Below, piece after piece: positions 25,169-33,531 of a stretch of DNA of 64,000 bases. The DNA comes from Oscillospiraceae bacterium. GTDB lineage: Bacteria > Bacillota > Clostridia > Oscillospirales > Oscillospiraceae. The notes below the pieces were generated by a model. That model worked only from the letters and a program-made list of their open reading frames with translations, did no database searches and had not been told where the DNA came from. The position numbers and the translations under genes are program-made. Where the stretch lies: assembly GCA_015068425.1 (NCBI GenBank), contig SVKK01000005.1, forward strand, positions 39,109 through 103,108, written 5' to 3'. Positions within the stretch are counted from its first letter, which is position 1. Each line of letters starts with the position of its first letter.

Positions 25169-26383
25169 TTATTTCTGCTTATAGGTTTCAAGGAACTTGC
25201 CCATACGAAGCATTGCATCATAAATCACATTAGCTTCAGGGAGCATTACAAGGCGGAAGTGGTCCGGCTCTGCCCAGTCAAATCCACTGCCGGGGATAAA
25301 CAGAATATTTGTGCCGTGGAGTACATCCATAGCAAACTGCTTATCACTCTTAATATTAAAGCGCTTTGCATCAATTTTGGGGAAGAGATAGAATGCAGCC
25401 TGGTTCTTCACATAGCTGATGCCGGGAATCTGATCCAGAGCACGGCAGGTAGCCTCGCGCTGTTCATAAATACGTCCGCCGGGTACCATCATAGCCTGAG
25501 TGCTCTCATTATCAGCGAGAGCTGCGGGGATGACAAGCTGGGTAAGGGCGTTGCCGCAAAGACGCATAGCAGCAATCTTCTGGATGTTTTCTACCGCAAT
25601 TTTTCTGAAGCTCTCGGGACCGGATACGCAGAGCCAGCCGCAGCGGAAACCGCAGATGATATGGCTCTTAGAAAGACCGTTGAAGGTGATAACAGGCATA
25701 TCGGGAGCAAGGGCTGCGGTGGAGGAATGAGTGCGACCATCCATAAGGAGGCGGTCATAAATCTCATCGGAGAGGAGAAGCAGATTGTTCTCGCGGGCAA
25801 TCTGAATCATACCCTGCAAAATCTCATCGGGATAAACCGCACCGGTGGGGTTGTTTGGATTTATGATAAGCAAAGCCTTGGTCTTGCTTGTGATCTTGCT
25901 GCGGATATCATCAAGGTCGGGATACCAGTTGCTCTTCTCATCGCAGATATAAAGCACGGGCTTAGCGCCGGCAATAACAGTGAGGTTTGTCCAGAGAGAA
26001 TAGCTGGGGCTGGGGATAAGGATTTCATCACCAATCTCAAAAAGAGCGGTGCTGACCATCTGTGCAACTTCGCTAACGCCGTTGCCAATAAAGATGCAGT
26101 CAGGATCTATATTCTCAATGCCCTTACCAAGGTGATAGTTATAAATTGCACGGCGGGAATCGGGCATACCCTTAAGGTCACAATAGGCAACTGCCTTATC
26201 GGCATTTTCCAAAAGCGCATTGCGTACGCTGTCAGGCATTTTAAAGCCAAAGGTAGCAGGGTTACCTGTATTGAGCTTGAGAACATCTATGCCCTCAGCA
26301 GACATTCTGTTAGCTTCAACAAAGATGGGACCACGTATATCGGAATGGACTTCAGCCATTCTTTCAGCAATTTTGATATTCAT
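25169..26383 (-). CDS. Class I aminotransferase (AlaA/AlaT-like)
   Basis: A PLP-dependent fold-type I aminotransferase of 404 residues. It shows the cofactor segment NPNNPTGAVYP, SDEIYDRL, and the PLP lysine in FNGLSKSHIICGFRCGWL. The C-terminus has the substrate Arg in HFRLVMLPE. The length and the extended N-terminus match the AlaA/AlaT group, which makes alanine from pyruvate and glutamate; an aspartate aminotransferase role is the main alternative. It is monocistronic, with a TATAAT-type -10 on the minus strand at 26418-26423. It is convergent with the BKACE operon and probably unrelated to it. Confidence 0.88.
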   Translation of the reverse strand: MNIKIAERMAEVHSDIRGPIFVEANRMSAEGIDVLKLNTGNPATFGFKMPDSVRNALLENADKAVAYCDLKGMPDSRRAIYNYHLGKGIENIDPDCIFIGNGVSEVAQMVSTALFEIGDEILIPSPSYSLWTNLTVIAGAKPVLYICDEKSNWYPDLDDIRSKITSKTKALLIINPNNPTGAVYPDEILQGMIQIARENNLLLLSDEIYDRLLMDGRTHSSTAALAPDMPVITFNGLSKSHIICGFRCGWLCVSGPESFRKIAVENIQKIAAMRLCGNALTQLVIPAALADNESTQAMMVPGGRIYEQREATCRALDQIPGISYVKNQAAFYLFPKIDAKRFNIKSDKQFAMDVLHGTNILFIPGSGFDWAEPDHFRLVMLPEANVIYDAMLRMGKFLETYKQK

Positions 26384-26479
26384 TGCATATTACTCCTATT
26401 TTTACAGTCTAAACGGGATTATATCATATTTCCCGTAAAAATCCACAATTATTTTCCTTTGAGATTAAAATTCTGTTAA

Positions 26480-26525
26480 ATAGTCAACTCCTCCCTCCCC
26501 CTATTTACACCCTTTTGTTGACTAT
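26480..26525. repeat. Inverted repeat upstream of the Xer-type gene
   Basis: Perfect 9-bp arms ATAGTCAAC (26480-26488) and GTTGACTAT (26517-26525) enclose 28 pyrimidine-rich bases. The right arm contains the -35 hexamer of the promoter below. It may be an operator or a small recombination site. Confidence 0.65.
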
Positions 26526-26546
26526 CACTGCAATTTAGTTTAGAAT
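26518..26546 (+). promoter_or_regulatory. Promoter of the recombinase-MBOAT-DHHW operon
   Basis: TTGACT (26518-26523), a 17-base spacer and TAGAAT (26541-26546): a good sigma-A promoter 31 bases before the ATG. Its -35 lies within the right arm of the inverted repeat. Confidence 0.75.
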
Positions 26547-26577
26547 AATTAAACAAAATATTTTTCTGGAGAAGAAT

Positions 26578-27585
26578 ATGGATTACAGAAGCAACGCTCC
26601 TAAAATTCTCCGTGATTTTCTTATCTATCACGAGACCATAAAGGGACACTCCAAAAACACAGTTGATGAATATTATCTGGATTTGAGAACCTTTTTCAGA
26701 TACCTCAAGCTCAGCCGCGGCATCGTTGACCGTAAGACCGATATTGAGGACATTGATATCCGCGATGTGGATCTTGATTTCGTCAAGGATGTGAGTCTTA
26801 CGGAGGTATATGAGTATCTTTCCTATCTCAGCCGCGACAGAGTACGAAACCAGCGCAGCCGCGACACAGAGTTTGGCATCTCTGCCGCATCCAGAGCAAG
26901 AAAGATTGCATCTATAAAGAGTTTTTATAAATACCTTACCGTAAAAGCAAAGCTTATCGATGTCAATCCCGTTCAGGATCTGGATTCCCCCAAGCTTCCA
27001 AAAACCCTCCCCAAATACCTCAGCCTTGAAGAAAGCCAAAGGCTTCTCTCCGCCATTGACGGCAAAAACAAGACGAGAGATTACTGCATTATCTGCATTT
27101 TCCTTAACTGCGGCCTTCGAATCAGCGAAATTATCGGACTCAATATCTCAGACATAAGAGTTGATAATCTTCGCGTTATAGGCAAGGGCTCAAAGGAACG
27201 GGTTGTTTATCTTAATGATGCCACTGCCGCCGCACTTAACGACTATCTTAAGGAGAGAAAGGATATTGCGGCCATTGACCGCAACGCCCTCTTCCTCTCA
27301 AACCGCCGCGTGAGAATGAGCCGCGAGTCCGTTCATTCTATGGTGAAAAAGAGCCTGCTGAAAGCGGGTCTTGACAGCAGCAAATATTCAAGCCATAAGC
27401 TTCGTCATACCGCTGCGACCCTTATGCTGCAAAACGGCGTTGATGTAAGAACTCTGCAGGAGCTTTTAGGTCATGAACACCTGAACACAACCCAGATTTA
27501 CACCCACGTTGACAACAGCCAGCTCCGCTCTGCCGCCACCGCAAATCCTCTCGGCAGCTTCAATCCCAAAAAGGAGGAAAACTAA
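26578..27585 (+). CDS. Tyrosine recombinase (XerC/XerD type)
   Basis: A site-specific recombinase of 335 residues. The N-terminal SAM-like DNA-binding domain (to about residue 125) carries a 20-25 residue acidic insertion compared with the usual ~300-residue Xer. The catalytic set is complete: Arg in NCGLRISEI, Lys in the following beta turn, HxxR in SHKLRHTAA, His in LGHEHLNT and the nucleophile Tyr in QIYTHV. It could be the chromosomal dimer resolvase or act on a local site; it lies beside an inverted repeat. It is co-transcribed with an MBOAT gene whose ribosome site is inside its last codons. Confidence 0.9.
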   Translation: MDYRSNAPKILRDFLIYHETIKGHSKNTVDEYYLDLRTFFRYLKLSRGIVDRKTDIEDIDIRDVDLDFVKDVSLTEVYEYLSYLSRDRVRNQRSRDTEFGISAASRARKIASIKSFYKYLTVKAKLIDVNPVQDLDSPKLPKTLPKYLSLEESQRLLSAIDGKNKTRDYCIICIFLNCGLRISEIIGLNISDIRVDNLRVIGKGSKERVVYLNDATAAALNDYLKERKDIAAIDRNALFLSNRRVRMSRESVHSMVKKSLLKAGLDSSKYSSHKLRHTAATLMLQNGVDVRTLQELLGHEHLNTTQIYTHVDNSQLRSAATANPLGSFNPKKEEN

Positions 27586-27588
27586 GGC

Positions 27589-28986
27589 ATGGTATTTTCA
27601 AGCCTGCTCTTTATGTTTATATATCTTGTAGTTGTACTTGCCGTATACTACGCTGTACCCCTGAAATGGCGTAACCTTTGGCTTTTTATAGTCAACCTTG
27701 TTTTCTACGCCTGGGGTGAGCCTTTTTACGTTCTTTTGATGCTTTTCTCTATTTGCATCAACTATGCAAGCGGTTTTCTTGTGGATAAATACCGCTTGGA
27801 GAATCGGGACAAAGCCAAAAAGGTTCTTGCTGTCAATGTTGTTATCAACCTTGCTCTGCTGGGATTTTTCAAGTATTACGATCTTTTCGCTTCAACTCTC
27901 AGTCTCATACCCGGTGTTAACATCCCCACCCTTGGTCTGACTCTACCCATAGGCATTTCCTTCTATACCTTCCAGACTATGAGCTACCCCATAGATATTT
28001 ACCGGGGTGACGCAAAGCTTCAGAAAAACTTTATCTCCTTCGGCACCTTTGTTGCCCTCTTCCCCCAGCTTATTGCGGGTCCCATCGTCCGTTATAAAGA
28101 TATCGCCGACCAGCTGGGCTTCCGCGCAGGCGGAATTGATCAGTTTTCTTCCGGTGTGCGCCGTTTCTGCGTTGGTCTTGCCAAAAAAGTTCTCATTGCC
28201 AACAATATAGGCTTGCTTTGGGATATATACAACGTTCAGGCCTCTTCCGAATTGACGGTTGTTGGAGCATGGATGGGTATCATTGCCTTCTCCCTGCAGC
28301 TTTATTTCGACTTTTCCGCTTACAGCGATATGGCAATAGGTCTTGGACGTATGCTTGGCTTTGAGTTCCTTGAAAACTTCAACTATCCCTACATATCCAA
28401 GTCTGTCACTGAATTCTGGCGCCGCTGGCATATCAGCCTTGGCACATGGTTCAGAGACTATGTTTATATTCCTCTTGGCGGTAACCGCTGCAGCAAGAAA
28501 AGACAGTTTTTCAATATTCTTGTTGTTTGGGCCCTCACCGGCTTCTGGCACGGCGCCAACTGGACCTTCCTCTGTTGGGGTCTTTACTACGCAATCTTCC
28601 TGATGATTGAAAAGGCTTTCCTTCTCAAAAAGCTGGAAAAAGCACCTGTAATTGGACACATATATACAATCATTGTTGCTGTATGCGGATGGGTACTTTT
28701 TGACCTTCCCAGTCTCAGCGCCGCCGGCAGTTATTATGCCAGCATGTTCGGCTTCGCTCAGGGCGGATTTATAAACGCTTCTGACATCTACTACTTGAAG
28801 AATTTCGCCCTTATTCTTATTATTACAATCATTGCCGCTCTTCCCCTCGGCAAAAAGCTCTACCACGCACTTCCCAACAAGGCTAAGAGCATTATCACTC
28901 CCATACTGATTGTCCTCTCCCTTGTTATTTCCACCGCATATCTGGTGGATGCCAGCTATAATCCCTTCCTCTACTTCAGATTCTAA
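27589..28986 (+). CDS. MBOAT-family membrane O-acyltransferase (AlgI/PatA-like)
   Basis: A polytopic membrane protein of 465 residues that passes acyl groups (usually acetyl) across the membrane for modification of cell-surface polymers. Conserved MBOAT blocks are seen: PIGISFYTFQTMSYPIDIYRG, FPQLIAGPIVRY, SVTEFWRRWHISLGTWFRDYVYIPLGG and the catalytic His in FWHGANWTF near residue 322. Ten or more helices. It starts 3 bases after the recombinase stop with an AGGAGG site. The next gene encodes an AlgX/AlgJ-like partner, so together they probably O-acetylate a secreted or wall polysaccharide. Confidence 0.93.
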   Translation: MVFSSLLFMFIYLVVVLAVYYAVPLKWRNLWLFIVNLVFYAWGEPFYVLLMLFSICINYASGFLVDKYRLENRDKAKKVLAVNVVINLALLGFFKYYDLFASTLSLIPGVNIPTLGLTLPIGISFYTFQTMSYPIDIYRGDAKLQKNFISFGTFVALFPQLIAGPIVRYKDIADQLGFRAGGIDQFSSGVRRFCVGLAKKVLIANNIGLLWDIYNVQASSELTVVGAWMGIIAFSLQLYFDFSAYSDMAIGLGRMLGFEFLENFNYPYISKSVTEFWRRWHISLGTWFRDYVYIPLGGNRCSKKRQFFNILVVWALTGFWHGANWTFLCWGLYYAIFLMIEKAFLLKKLEKAPVIGHIYTIIVAVCGWVLFDLPSLSAAGSYYASMFGFAQGGFINASDIYYLKNFALILIITIIAALPLGKKLYHALPNKAKSIITPILIVLSLVISTAYLVDASYNPFLYFRF

Positions 28987-29003
28987 AGAAAGGAGACACT
29001 TAA

Positions 29004-30122
29004 ATGAGCAAAAAAGCACTTTGGCTTCAAACCCTGATTTTCCTCTGCTTCATCGGTCTCTTTTTCATTTTGAATCTGGTAATCCCCGATAAGGACTTTT
29101 CTCAAAATGAGAACAGAAATCTCGAGACTCTTCCCGAATTTTCCTTCCAAAAACTTTTTGCAGGCAAGTTCACATCGGATTTCGAAGACTATGTAACTGA
29201 CCAATTTGCCTTCCGCGACAGTTGGACAGCTCTTAAAGCCAGATGCGAGCTGCTCCTCGGCAAGGACGAAAACAAAGGCATTTTTCTCTGCGAGGGTGAA
29301 CGGCTTATAGAGGGCTTTGACGGAGCGGATATGGATGATTTTAATTTCAAGCTCAGCTCTATTGATGCACTCGCAAAAAACAACTCCATCCCCGTGTACT
29401 TTGCCCTTGTCCCCTCGGCAGCGGAGATATATTGCGATATGCTGCCCGTCGGCGCGCCTAACAATAGCCAGCTTGCACTTATCAAACATGCCTATTCTTC
29501 AGTTTCCTCCATAAATGTTGATATGTACACCGCTCTTTCCGCTCACAGGAATGAGAATATTTTCTATCGCACCGACCACCACTGGACCACCCTTGGCGCA
29601 TATTACGGCTACACCGCTATTGCCGAAGCTATGGGCTTCGAACCGGTTGACATAACTTCATATACTGAAGAAGTTGTAAGCACTGAGTTCCTCGGAACAA
29701 CCTTTTCCTCCTCCGGTTTTGCATGGGTTAAGCCTGAAAGCATATGCCGTTATGTCCCCCAGGGAGATATGGTCATCACCAACTATCCCAGCGGAAGTCC
29801 TGTTGAAGGAACTATGTATGACGAGAGTTTCCTTAGTGCAAAGGATAAGTATTCCTATTTTTACGGCGGTAACACACCGCTTCTAAAGATTGAGACAGGA
29901 AAAGACGACCTTCCCACCCTGCTTATCGTACGCGACAGCTATATGGACTCACTTAGTCCTTTTCTCACCGAGCATTTTTCTGCAATACACATTATTGACC
30001 TTCGATATAATAACGCAAGCCTCAAGGGATATATTGCTCAGAATGACATAGACAATATTCTTGTATGCTACTCTGTCCCCAACTTCTGTACAGACGGACA
30101 CATTTTCCTTGCTGCGTATTAA
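29004..30122 (+). CDS. DHHW-family (AlgX/AlgJ-like) extracytoplasmic O-acetylation protein
   Basis: A 372-residue protein with one N-terminal membrane anchor (about residues 8-28) and an SGNH-like extracellular domain. The eponymous DHHW motif is seen as RTDHHWTTLGAYYGY near residue 192, together with an early FENYVTDQFAFRD-like segment and a late RDSYMDS block with a likely Ser nucleophile. Such proteins take the acetyl group delivered by an MBOAT protein and attach it to the polymer. It follows the MBOAT gene by 17 bases with an AAAGGAG site and ends at a terminator. Confidence 0.88.
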   Translation: MSKKALWLQTLIFLCFIGLFFILNLVIPDKDFSQNENRNLETLPEFSFQKLFAGKFTSDFEDYVTDQFAFRDSWTALKARCELLLGKDENKGIFLCEGERLIEGFDGADMDDFNFKLSSIDALAKNNSIPVYFALVPSAAEIYCDMLPVGAPNNSQLALIKHAYSSVSSINVDMYTALSAHRNENIFYRTDHHWTTLGAYYGYTAIAEAMGFEPVDITSYTEEVVSTEFLGTTFSSSGFAWVKPESICRYVPQGDMVITNYPSGSPVEGTMYDESFLSAKDKYSYFYGGNTPLLKIETGKDDLPTLLIVRDSYMDSLSPFLTEHFSAIHIIDLRYNNASLKGYIAQNDIDNILVCYSVPNFCTDGHIFLAAY

Positions 30123-30158
30123 AAAAATTCCCGAAGTTTAATACTTCGGGAATTTTTT
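30122..30158 (+). terminator. Bidirectional terminator
   Basis: A 16-bp perfect stem (30122-30137 with 30143-30158) with a TTAAT loop, A-run and T-run, between the convergent DHHW and ybjQ-like genes. Confidence 0.93.
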
Positions 30159-30486
30159 ATATGAAATCGTCTCTATCAACAAATCTTACAGCGGTGCCAT
30201 AGGCAATGACCTCGGCCGCCCCCTGAATTATTTCAGCGGAAGCATATCTCACGCCGACAATTGCATCGGCCCCCATTTCCTCAGCTTCCTTTACCATTCG
30301 CTTTGTTGCCATTGCGCGGGCGGCATTAAGCATTTCATTATAGCTGCTCAGTTCACCGCCAACAAGGGTTTTGAATGCAGCTCCAATATCCTTTCCGGCG
30401 TGGGCGGACTGGACTGTACTGCCCTTTACTATACCCAGCATCTCCAGTTCCCTGCCGCCTATATAATCAGTAGTTACTAAGATCAT
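30157..30486 (-). CDS. YbjQ-family (UPF0145) protein
   Basis: A 109-residue protein of the YbjQ/DUF74 family, small homo-oligomeric (pentameric in known structures) proteins sometimes described as heavy-metal binding; function not established. It shows the family's GxVxGSTVQSAHAGKDIGA-like start and the EMGADAIVGVRY core. It overlaps the 3' end of the MerR-type regulator by 20 bases, so the two are co-translated and probably act together. Confidence 0.88.
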   Translation of the reverse strand: MILVTTDYIGGRELEMLGIVKGSTVQSAHAGKDIGAAFKTLVGGELSSYNEMLNAARAMATKRMVKEAEEMGADAIVGVRYASAEIIQGAAEVIAYGTAVRFVDRDDFI

Positions 30487-31108
30487 CTTCTTCTCCCTTT
30501 CTTATTTCTTTGATTCTGAACAAAAGCGCTATGAGTGCTCCTATGGCCACAGCAGCAGCTCCACAGCACAGATATACCACTATGTATCCCGGCGCAGGCT
30601 CAATTCTATTGGTGAGCAGGAAAAACAAAAGGGCTGCAGCAGACAAAGCGACTATAACTGCGCAGGCAAATACGGGACCAAAGAATTTTTTCATAACGTC
30701 ATTTTTAACGATGTTTCGGAACACCGCGCCCTCCTTTTCCATGTTTTCCAAAACAGACAGATAGGCATCTGTATCAAAATCTCTGAGGGTGCTGCCCTCC
30801 CCCATAACCTGCTCACATACTTCTTGGGCTCGAAAGAGACTTTTTCTCTGCTCTTCAAGGGTAATGCTATGACGCTTCAAACTTGTCTCAAGGTTTACCC
30901 TTCCTTCAAGTAGGAGTTTGATTTCACTGACAGGCATATTAATCTTACGGAAGAATTTTATCTGCTTAAGTCTTTCAACATCCGCTTCGCTGTATTCCCT
31001 GTAACTGTTCTCGCTGTTTCTTCCAGGGGACAAAAGCCCCTCCTTCTCGTAAAAGCGTATATTCTTTTTTGTTATACCGACAATGGCTTCAACCTCTTTA
31101 ATACGCAT
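30467..31108 (-). CDS. MerR-family regulator with membrane segments
   Basis: A 213-residue protein. Residues 1-70 are a MerR-type winged helix (KEVEAIVGITKKNIRFYEKEGLL), and residues 75-120 a coiled-coil linker. Two hydrophobic segments follow (about 150-170 and 178-200) and would anchor the regulator in the membrane. MerR proteins normally carry a soluble effector domain, so this is a membrane-bound one-component regulator type seen in Firmicutes. The start has a GAGGTG site. It overlaps the downstream ybjQ-like gene by 20 bases. Confidence 0.88.
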   Translation of the reverse strand: MRIKEVEAIVGITKKNIRFYEKEGLLSPGRNSENSYREYSEADVERLKQIKFFRKINMPVSEIKLLLEGRVNLETSLKRHSITLEEQRKSLFRAQEVCEQVMGEGSTLRDFDTDAYLSVLENMEKEGAVFRNIVKNDVMKKFFGPVFACAVIVALSAAALLFFLLTNRIEPAPGYIVVYLCCGAAAVAIGALIALLFRIKEIRKGEEDDLSNY

Positions 31109-31252
31109 TTTCTCACCTCTTATACTAATAACTATAAAGGATACACCAAGTGGAATGTCAAGGAATTTTCAAAAATAATTATACCATATATTATACATAT
31201 GTGTTAGAATGTAGCCTGATAGTGAAAAATTTTTTCTTTAGGAGATCAAACG

Positions 31253-32845
31253 ATGATTACAGTTGAAAATTTGGGATTACAGTACGGCGGACAGGTTCTT
31301 TTTAATCAGGTTGACCTTCAGTTCACTCGCGGCAACTGCTACGGAATAATTGGCGCAAACGGAGCCGGCAAATCCACCTTCCTCAAAATTCTTTCCGGCG
31401 AAGTTGAATCCACCAACGGACACGTTTATATTGACCCCAAGGCAAGAATGAGCGTTCTGAAACAGAATCAGAGCATGTATGACGATTATCCCGTCCTGGA
31501 AACCGTTATTATGGGCAATATGAAGCTCTATGAATGCGGAAAAGAAAAGGACGCCATATACGAAAAAGAGGATTTCACCGATGAAGACGGCATCCGCGCC
31601 GCAGAGCTTGAAGAGCTTTTTGCGGAGCTGGGCGGCTGGGAAGCAGAGTCCGACGCGAGCAGAATACTGCAGGGTCTCGGAATACCCACCGAGTTTCACT
31701 ATACTCAGATGGCTTCCATGGATCCCCGTCAGAAGGTTAAGGTTCTCCTTGCGCAAGCTCTTTTCGGCGCTCCAGATATAATCCTTCTGGACGAGCCCAC
31801 CAACAACCTTGACCTTGCCAGCGTTGTTTGGCTCGAAGACTTTTTGATGGACTATGACGGCACCGTTCTGGTTGTCAGCCATGACCGCTACTTCCTCAAC
31901 AATGTCTGCACCCATATCGTTGATATTGACTACGGCAAGATTAAAATGTATGTGGGTAACTATGACTTCTGGTATGAATCCAGTCAGCTTATCCAGAAGC
32001 TTATCAAGGACCAGAACAAGAAGGCTCAGCAAAAAATCGAAGAACTTCAGAACTTCATTGCTCGCTTCTCCGCAAACAAGAGCAAGTCCCGCCAGGCAAC
32101 AAGCCGCAGAAAGCTCCTTGACAAAATCAGCATTGAAGAGCTGCCCGCTTCCTCCCGCCGTTACCCCTGGGTCGGCTTCAAGGCAGAACGCGAACCCGGC
32201 AAGGACAGACTCTTTGTTGAGGGCATCAGCAAAACTATTGACGGCGTTAAGGTTCTCAATAACGTTTCATTTATTATGGGCAAGGAAGACAAAATTGCCA
32301 TCATCGGCTCCAACGAGATCGCAATTACAACCCTTTTCAAAATTCTTGCAGGCGAGATAGAGCCTGATGAAGGCACTGTGAAATGGGGTGTTTCCACCAC
32401 TCAGAGCTATTTTCCCAAGGATCACGAGCATTTCTTTGCCGGCTGTGAATACAACCTCATAGATTGGATGCGCCAGTTCTCCGTGGATAAACGTGAAAGC
32501 TATCTCCGCACTTTCCTTGGCCGCATGCTCTTCTCCGGAGATGAAGTCTATAAGAATGTCAGCGTACTCTCCGGCGGAGAGAAAGTTAGGTGTATGCTCA
32601 GCAAAATAATGCTTGAGGGCAGCAGCGTTTTGATGTTTGACCAGCCCACCAACCATCTGGATCTTGAAAGCGTTCAGGCTCTTAATAACGGTATGGACGC
32701 ATTCCCCTTCAATATTATCTTCACCAGCCACGACCATCAGCTGACTCAGACCGTGGCTAACCGTATTATTGAAATTACACCCGACGGCATCATCGACCGC
32801 ATGATGAGCTACGACGAGTACATGAATCTCTATAAGGCAGAATAA
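31253..32845 (+). CDS. ABC-F family ATPase, YbiT/YkpA-like, with degenerate second ATP site
   Basis: A soluble, ribosome-associated type of ABC protein with two ATPase domains and a linker (P-site interaction motif, about residues 240-300); 530 residues, the same length as E. coli YbiT. Domain 1 has a good Walker A (GANGAGKST, 34-42) and Walker B (LLDEPTNNLD), but a divergent signature (SMDPRQK), as in YbiT. Domain 2 has GSNEIAITT in place of Walker A (Ile358 where Lys is expected) and FDQPTNHLD in place of Walker B Glu (Gln464), with a normal LSGGEK. It probably modulates translation rather than transport. The start has an AGGAG site. Confidence 0.9.
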   Translation: MITVENLGLQYGGQVLFNQVDLQFTRGNCYGIIGANGAGKSTFLKILSGEVESTNGHVYIDPKARMSVLKQNQSMYDDYPVLETVIMGNMKLYECGKEKDAIYEKEDFTDEDGIRAAELEELFAELGGWEAESDASRILQGLGIPTEFHYTQMASMDPRQKVKVLLAQALFGAPDIILLDEPTNNLDLASVVWLEDFLMDYDGTVLVVSHDRYFLNNVCTHIVDIDYGKIKMYVGNYDFWYESSQLIQKLIKDQNKKAQQKIEELQNFIARFSANKSKSRQATSRRKLLDKISIEELPASSRRYPWVGFKAEREPGKDRLFVEGISKTIDGVKVLNNVSFIMGKEDKIAIIGSNEIAITTLFKILAGEIEPDEGTVKWGVSTTQSYFPKDHEHFFAGCEYNLIDWMRQFSVDKRESYLRTFLGRMLFSGDEVYKNVSVLSGGEKVRCMLSKIMLEGSSVLMFDQPTNHLDLESVQALNNGMDAFPFNIIFTSHDHQLTQTVANRIIEITPDGIIDRMMSYDEYMNLYKAE

Positions 32846-32924
32846 GGTTTAACAATTCTGTTCTAAATAATATAAATTGAATCATCACCTAAAATTATAT
32901 ATGGTGTTTAGAAAGGAACAACCA

Positions 32925-33464
32925 ATGAAGCGCTTTAATTATATTATAATTACATTTGTTATAGCATTAGTTTTAGCTCTTGTGTTGGTCTGTACCCTTT
33001 CTGTAACGGACAACAAGAAATCATACGATCTGGACAACTTGCTTTCTGAAATCGATGCAGCTAAGAACAACACAGGCGTTATTATTCTCCCGTTTATTGA
33101 GTTTCAGCATTTTCAGATACAAAACCGGGTTTTCCAATATAACGAGGTCAGCACATACGGCGTGGAGCTGAAAGACTATCTTGGAGAAAAGTACAGCGAC
33201 AGTATACGCACAATGAAGAGTTCTGCTCCTGTTCAAACTGAGCAGTGTACACTATATCATATAAAAAATGAAAATAACCTTTCTTATTTTATCAAGGAAG
33301 GCTCCGATGGGCTTCTTTCGCTTTGGGAATATAACATCGTGTTCGAGTATAATGGACATGATTTCGATGAAATTGTTAAAATAGCATTTCCAGACGCAAA
33401 TGTTGACTTAGCAACAAAAGAGGAAATCAACAAAATTATATACGGGACAAATGCAAGCGATTAA
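32925..33464 (+). CDS. Hypothetical membrane-anchored protein
   Basis: A 179-residue protein with one N-terminal hydrophobic segment (about residues 5-27) that is either a membrane anchor or an uncleaved signal. The remaining 150 residues are a polar outside domain. I do not recognise the family. The start is the ATG at 32925 with a GAAAGGA site, not the upstream TTG at 32877. Codon and base use are AT-richer than in the neighbours, which hints at weak expression or later acquisition. It stands alone and ends at a terminator. Confidence 0.65.
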   Translation: MKRFNYIIITFVIALVLALVLVCTLSVTDNKKSYDLDNLLSEIDAAKNNTGVIILPFIEFQHFQIQNRVFQYNEVSTYGVELKDYLGEKYSDSIRTMKSSAPVQTEQCTLYHIKNENNLSYFIKEGSDGLLSLWEYNIVFEYNGHDFDEIVKIAFPDANVDLATKEEINKIIYGTNASD

Positions 33465-33490
33465 CCTAATGTGTCTATTGTGAGAATAGC

Positions 33491-33531
33491 AAAAACCCTA
33501 TATACCTTCAAGCAAGGTATATAGGGTTTTT
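33491..33531 (+). terminator. Bidirectional terminator
   Basis: An 18-bp perfect stem (33491-33508 with 33514-33531) with a CAAGC loop, between the convergent hypothetical gene and the P1B ATPase remnant. Confidence 0.93.
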
